Assembly (NCBI RefSeq): GCF_024461735.1
Contig: NZ_JANGAD010000005.1
Coordinates: forward strand, 208,205-272,204
Reading direction: 5' to 3'
Length of the DNA stretch: 64,000 bases
DNA from: Anaerotignum propionicum
GTDB taxonomy: Bacteria > Bacillota > Clostridia > Lachnospirales > Anaerotignaceae
Shown here: piece after piece, positions 60,097-64,000 of the stretch
How positions within the stretch are numbered: position 1 is the stretch's first letter
How the letters are laid out: the number at the start of each line of letters is the position of its first letter
Translations under genes and position numbers: made by a program
The notes under the pieces: model-generated
Databases searched by the model: none
Told to the model about the DNA's origin: nothing
What the model saw: only the letters and a program-made list of their open reading frames with translations

Positions 60097-61569
60097 ATGA
60101 ATAATTTTCTATATGGTTTGACTGGAGAAATTGTCACTCCTTTTGATCCGGTTTATAGTGAAGCAAGGCAAGGCTTTAATACAGCGATTCAGCAGTTTCC
60201 TTTAATTATTGTATATTGTACAACAAAAAATGATGTTTCTAATGCTGTCATTTGGTCGAGAGGGCATTGTGTGCCAATTCGTATACGCAGTGGAGGACAT
60301 AATTACGAAGGGTATTCCAATGGTGATTGCACTTTAGTGATCGATATAAGTCAAATGAATGACATGAGTATTGATGAAAGTTCAGATGAGCTGACTGTTC
60401 AAGGTGGAGTTACCAATAAACTGGTATATGAATTTGTAGCATCCAAGGGATATCCTTTTCCAGGGGGAACTTGTCCCACCGTTGGAGTAAGCGGATATGC
60501 ACTAGGAGGAGGCTGGGGACTTTCTTGCCGAAATTTTGGTTTGGGTTGTGATAGTTTAAAGGAGATTGAGTTAATTAATTATGAAGGTAGTGTGATTAAA
60601 GCCAACCGTGAAAGCCATTCCGATCTTTTCTGGGCATGCCGTGGGGCTGGTGGAGGTAATTTCGGTATAATCGTATCTATGACCTTCAATTTACCTCCAA
60701 AGGTAAGAAATGTGACGCTGATTGAGATAGATTATTTAAATGTTCATGAGCAAGAACAAGAAGAATTTCTTTATGTATGGCAAGAATGGTTAAAAACAGC
60801 GGACCAACGAATTACTTTGATTGGTAGGGTTTATCATTCTTCTGCGGATGGATTGGGCATGCTGATTAGAGGAATATTTTATGGTTCGGCGGAGGTTGCT
60901 AAGGAAATGATGGCTGATTTTCTTGCCCTTGATAAGGCAGAATATAATATTGAAGCTATGACATTTCTTGAGGCAGTTACAATCATTGGAAGTGTCTACC
61001 CCGCCTCAGAAAAATTTCAATCTGCAAGTCGTTTTGCTTTCAGGGATTTTACATCAAATGAAAGAATGGAGCTTGTAGATCTTATAAAGAGACGTTCCCC
61101 TGGGTCTGTATTTGCGGGAATTTCATTATATGCATTAGGCGGCAGAGTATCAGAAATAGAGACTGATGATACTGCCTTTTACTATAGAAAGGCAAAATAT
61201 ATAATGTGGCTTGAAACAGTTTGGGAAAAACCCAGATACGCAAAAGAAAATAGAGAGTGGGTTGACAATCGATTTCCTTACCTTGAGGCAATCACAATCG
61301 GTTCTTATGTAAATTTTCCTTATGGGGAACTATATGACTATTTGCATGAGTATTATGGAACACATGTTAGAGCATTGAAAAAGATAAAGAAAAAATATGA
61401 CCCTAAAAATATTTTCGCCTTTCCGCAAAGTTTAGAAAGGGTGGCATGTTGTAATGATGGGGTATCATTTTATGCTCAATACTACCCCCTAGAAGATGAT
61501 ATGGAGGGGAATTTAAACGAAACAGGGGAAGAAAACTATAGAGGTTTTCGATATGTATCTAAAAGATAA
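60097..61569 (+). CDS. Berberine-bridge-type FAD-linked oxidoreductase
   Basis: 490 residues. FAD_binding_4 fold with IRSGGHNYEGYS: His68 is the expected covalent flavin site. GGTCPTVGVSGYALGGGWG supplies Cys126 at the place of the second covalent bond in bicovalent flavoproteins. The C-terminal BBE segment reads YGTHVRALKKIKKKYDPKNIFAFPQS. Such enzymes oxidise sugars or alcohols, often with O2. The ATG at 60097 has GGAGG upstream. The substrate is unknown; the gene stands alone with a terminator at 61583-61620. Confidence 0.88.
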   Translation: MNNFLYGLTGEIVTPFDPVYSEARQGFNTAIQQFPLIIVYCTTKNDVSNAVIWSRGHCVPIRIRSGGHNYEGYSNGDCTLVIDISQMNDMSIDESSDELTVQGGVTNKLVYEFVASKGYPFPGGTCPTVGVSGYALGGGWGLSCRNFGLGCDSLKEIELINYEGSVIKANRESHSDLFWACRGAGGGNFGIIVSMTFNLPPKVRNVTLIEIDYLNVHEQEQEEFLYVWQEWLKTADQRITLIGRVYHSSADGLGMLIRGIFYGSAEVAKEMMADFLALDKAEYNIEAMTFLEAVTIIGSVYPASEKFQSASRFAFRDFTSNERMELVDLIKRRSPGSVFAGISLYALGGRVSEIETDDTAFYYRKAKYIMWLETVWEKPRYAKENREWVDNRFPYLEAITIGSYVNFPYGELYDYLHEYYGTHVRALKKIKKKYDPKNIFAFPQSLERVACCNDGVSFYAQYYPLEDDMEGNLNETGEENYRGFRYVSKR

Positions 61570-61903
61570 AACGATTCACATGAAAGCATCGAGAAAAAAG
61601 TTCGGTGCTTTTCTTTTTTATTAGATGTGTTTTCTACGTTTCACCTATAAAATAAGAATGATTCCTAAATCATTGTGTCTATTTCATTTTTTATATGTCA
61701 ATTAAAGGTTGGGAATGGACATAATCACGATTATTATTACTTAAAGTAAAATACCTTGTAAAAGATAATTTTAAAGACTACAATAAGAAGAAAGAATAAT
61801 TAAGTGTAACTTGGATTTTCAAAACAGTATACATCGTTCTGATAGAAGTGTTTTTGTAACACTTCTTCTTTCAGTATTGTATTTTTGCAGAGAGGGAAGA
61901 GAC
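61570..61903. other. Intergenic region with terminator and leader hairpin
   Basis: It holds the terminator at 61583-61620 and a hairpin AGAAGTGTT/AACACTTCT (about 61845-61868) followed by a TC-rich run, 40 nt before the response regulator start; the latter may be an attenuator. No gene. Confidence 0.45.
61583..61620 (+). terminator. Terminator of the BBE oxidoreductase gene
   Basis: AAAGCATCGA pairs with TCGGTGCTTT (one wobble) around an 8-9-nt A-rich loop, followed by TTCTTTTTT. Confidence 0.75.
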
Positions 61904-62656
61904 ATGGGAGAGAAATCGGCGACAGTTTTGGTTGTTGAAGATAACAGCTTTAGCTGGGAGTTCTTTAAGGCTGTTTTATCTGGTTTGGGTATAATGTCGG
62001 AGGTTGCAAAGGATGGACTAGAAGCTATTTCTATGCTTGAGAAGAAAACATTTGGATTGGTTTTTATGGATTGTCAAATGCCGAATATGGATGGATATGA
62101 AGCCACTAAAAAAATACGTGCCATGGGCAATACCTTTTATTCAATACCCATTATTGGAATATCTGCCACGGTAACAGATGAAATACGGGTAAGATGTTTT
62201 CGTAGTGGGATGAATGATGTGTTGGAAAAACCCGTTGAAATTGGATTTCTTAAAGATATGATAGATAAATATTTACCAAGTCAGGAGAATGGAAGATTGA
62301 ATCAAAAGGTAACTGATTTTGATTGGGAATTTAATTTTGATGATGCAGTTTCATTACTATGTAAGGAAATGAAAATATCTATTGGAGAGGCTACTAATTT
62401 ATTGAAAGATTTTTTTTATATCAGTAAGAAGCTTCTTTTAAAGATAGAAACTGCAAGTTTAAGTGGCAATCAAGCGGATGTAGCTAAGTATGCCCATCAA
62501 ATAAAAGGAATGGCTTCTATGATGCGCCTTAGAAAAATTCAAACAATAGCAGATAAGTTGGAAAAGGGCGGCAACCAAATGACATGGGAGTTGAATCAGC
62601 TGAAAAAGGCACTGTTTGCGGATGGTATTGGTGAAGTTGAGGGGTTTTCGATGTGA
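61904..62656 (+). CDS. Response regulator with receiver and Hpt domains
   Basis: 250 residues. Residues 8-125 are a CheY-like receiver: VLVVEDNSFSWEFF, phospho-acceptor Asp56 in VFMDCQMPNMDG, and EKPVEIGFLKD. Residues about 150-245 form an Hpt helical bundle with the phospho-histidine motif AKYAHQIKGMASMM. This REC-Hpt arrangement is a relay module usually found within hybrid kinases. No histidine kinase is encoded nearby. The ATG at 61904 has AGAGGGAAGAG upstream. It overlaps the next gene by 4 nt. Confidence 0.85.
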   Translation: MGEKSATVLVVEDNSFSWEFFKAVLSGLGIMSEVAKDGLEAISMLEKKTFGLVFMDCQMPNMDGYEATKKIRAMGNTFYSIPIIGISATVTDEIRVRCFRSGMNDVLEKPVEIGFLKDMIDKYLPSQENGRLNQKVTDFDWEFNFDDAVSLLCKEMKISIGEATNLLKDFFYISKKLLLKIETASLSGNQADVAKYAHQIKGMASMMRLRKIQTIADKLEKGGNQMTWELNQLKKALFADGIGEVEGFSM

Positions 62657-63306
62657 TTAAAATACTTATTGTGGATGATATGATTATTTTGCGCGAATGT
62701 CTTAAACTAGTGATAGGACAAAATTCAGAACTTGAGGTTGTTGGTTGTGCTGGCGATGGCAGAGAAGCTGTTGATTTGTGTGTGAAATTAAAGCCTGATG
62801 TTATCCTTATGGATTTGAATATGCCAGTATACTCTGGTCATGATGCAATATTCGAAATAAAAAAATTAGAACCAAGTACAAAAATTCTGGTTTTGTCGGT
62901 GGAAGACGATGAAAAAAATATAGCAACAGCTTTTAAAAATGGTGCAGATGGATATGTTTCAAAAGATATTGTTCCAGAGGAACTTTTTGCGGTAATTAAA
63001 AAAGCTTATGCAGGAGAGAAGTATATACAAGAATTTGCGTTTTACATAAAAAGAGAGGTGGTCGCTTCAACAATCTGTATTGGTACTGAGCAAAAATTTT
63101 GTGTGGAGCTGACAGAAAGACAGAAAGAAGTTTTAGACTTAGTGGTACAAGGCATGACAAATGAGGAAATTGGAGATACAATTGGAATGTCAGCAGGAAG
63201 AGCAAGAAATATAGTGGCGGAATTGATTTCTAAATTTATGGTGAAAAACCGTACACAGCTTGCAGTTATGGCTGCTACCACCCAAATGAGTCCGGATAGG
63301 AAATAA
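62653..63306 (+). CDS. NarL/FixJ-type response regulator
   Basis: 217 residues, GTG start in ATGTGA overlapping the previous stop. Receiver domain 1-120 (ILIVDDMIILRECLKLVIG; phospho-acceptor in VILMDLNMPVYSG; KILVLSVEDDE). The LuxR helix-turn-helix lies at about 150-210 (LTERQKEVLDLVVQGMTNEE; GMSAGRARNIVAELISKF). It is likely the output of the relay with the REC-Hpt protein. The rRNA operon promoters begin 110 nt downstream. Confidence 0.88.
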   Translation: MIKILIVDDMIILRECLKLVIGQNSELEVVGCAGDGREAVDLCVKLKPDVILMDLNMPVYSGHDAIFEIKKLEPSTKILVLSVEDDEKNIATAFKNGADGYVSKDIVPEELFAVIKKAYAGEKYIQEFAFYIKREVVASTICIGTEQKFCVELTERQKEVLDLVVQGMTNEEIGDTIGMSAGRARNIVAELISKFMVKNRTQLAVMAATTQMSPDRK

Positions 63307-63419
63307 TATCAGAGGTTTGAATGATACATATATTTTCAGTGTATTGTTGTCTCAAAAAAGGGCTTTTTCATTAATACAAAGGTAAATTTGAATTAAAAAC
63401 AGAAAAGGACATTTTATCC

Positions 63420-63448
63420 TTGACAGAACAGAAAGGGCATGTTATTAT
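63420..63448 (+). promoter_or_regulatory. rrn promoter P1
   Basis: TTGACA at 63420-63425, a 17-nt spacer and TATTAT at 63443-63448. Confidence 0.7.
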
Positions 63449-63558
63449 AAACTTCCTTGCTGAACAGCTTGGAAAATTTAAACAACTTTTCGCAGAAGTG
63501 CGTATTTCATTAAAAGCAGAATTGCGACAAAAAAGTTTAAAAAAATTGAAAAAAGTAT

Positions 63559-63587
63559 TTGACAAGATTGAATAAATCTGGTAAGAT
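63559..63587 (+). promoter_or_regulatory. rrn promoter P2
   Basis: TTGACA at 63559-63564, a 17-nt spacer and TAAGAT at 63582-63587, preceded by an A-tract-rich stretch resembling an UP element. Confidence 0.8.
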
Positions 63588-63864
63588 AGATTTCGCTGCT
63601 GAAACAGCGAATTGATCCTTGAAAACTAAACAGTAGAGATACAAACACACAACCCATAGTCAATTCTGTCAGTGAGTTTCGAGCTGATTGCGAAGCGACC
63701 GACCAACGCCGTCAGGCGAAAGAGGAAGCGGAACGGGGAGAAACGAGCGGTTTTTCACGAAGTGAAAAAGACGACCGCAGCTGACAATAAAAAAGACAAA
63801 GAGTTTACCGATTTCGAAAAAATCGGAAAGTAAGCCAGACATTAAGACTGGCAGGACAAAACTT

Positions 63865-64000
<136 letters not shown>

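Larger units (their letters stand above)
63307..63864 (+). other. rRNA operon promoter and leader region
   Basis: It holds two tandem promoters (63420-63448 and 63559-63587), then a leader with hairpins typical of pre-16S RNA: CGCTG/CAGCG at 63595-63612, GTTTTTCAC/GTGAAAAAGAC at 63750-63773, CCGATTT/AAATCGG at 63809-63828 and GCCAG/CTGGC at 63835-63852. The phrase TTGAAAACTAAACAGT at 63620-63635 is common before clostridial rRNA genes. No protein gene is supported. Confidence 0.65.

Noticed and set aside
63371..63663. Minus-strand frames across the rrn promoter region
   Set aside because: They run antisense to two good promoters and the rRNA leader, with no translation signals.

Overview
The window looks like chromosome from a low-GC, strictly anaerobic, Gram-positive member of the Clostridia. 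The evidence is strong AGGAGG-type ribosome binding sites, frequent TTG and GTG starts, a one-subunit pyruvate:ferredoxin oxidoreductase, an SLH-anchored surface protein, a DUF3787 protein, an ECF sigma/anti-sigma pair, and the 5' end of a 16S rRNA gene of clostridial type at the right edge. I do not assign a genus. No tRNA, CRISPR array, insertion sequence or prophage is visible. Most of the DNA is AT-rich; the large surface-protein gene at 39175-44268 is clearly GC-richer.

Layout from left to right. (1) 421-4355: a PadR regulator divergent from an OFA-type MFS transporter and an old-yellow-enzyme/2-enoate-reductase flavoprotein. Three ACATGT hexamers exactly 14 nt apart lie on the shared promoter. 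(2) 4703-10962: accessory single genes: ECF sigma plus anti-sigma, acetyltransferases, DUF3788, a zinc-ribbon protein, a WYL regulator and hypotheticals. (3) 11397-19605: an IclR regulator followed by panB, a ketopantoate reductase, a yhdT/panF-type sodium symporter pair, a YtcJ-like amidohydrolase and an OPT transporter. panC and panD are absent, so degradation or exchange of pantothenate or pantoate is as plausible as biosynthesis. (4) 20038-22860: a P-type cation ATPase whose leader is a NiCo (czcD) riboswitch with an overlapping terminator and a consensus promoter. (5) 23023-29670: cupin, manganese catalase, FAD-Rieske oxidoreductase, DUF3787 protein and PFOR, an oxygen/redox group. (6) 30013-38751: accessory genes, including a peptide deformylase/racemase pair divergent from a MocR regulator, and a broken VOC gene. 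(7) 39175-46545: two exported proteins, the SLH surface protein and a metallophosphoesterase with a DUF3298 tail, each preceded by a copy of the same hairpin. (8) 47636-59162: hexuronate/aldonate catabolism: IclR, KDPG aldolase, KDG kinase, mannonate dehydratase, fructuronate reductase, a TRAP transporter, a zinc alcohol dehydrogenase and a GntR regulator. (9) 59416-63306: an XRE regulator, a berberine-bridge-type flavin oxidase and a two-gene phosphorelay. (10) 63420-64000: tandem promoters, leader and 5' end of an rRNA operon.

How the genes work together. In region 8 the TRAP system should import a sugar acid. UxuB and UxuA convert fructuronate via mannonate to KDG, KdgK phosphorylates it, and the aldolase yields pyruvate and glyceraldehyde 3-phosphate. 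No uronate isomerase (uxaC) is present, while a zinc dehydrogenase is, which favours L-gulonate or mannonate as the substrate. The two IclR systems (regions 3 and 8) share a near-identical candidate operator motif. In region 4 the riboswitch suggests that the calcium-type ATPase exports a transition metal such as Fe2+, Co2+ or Ni2+.
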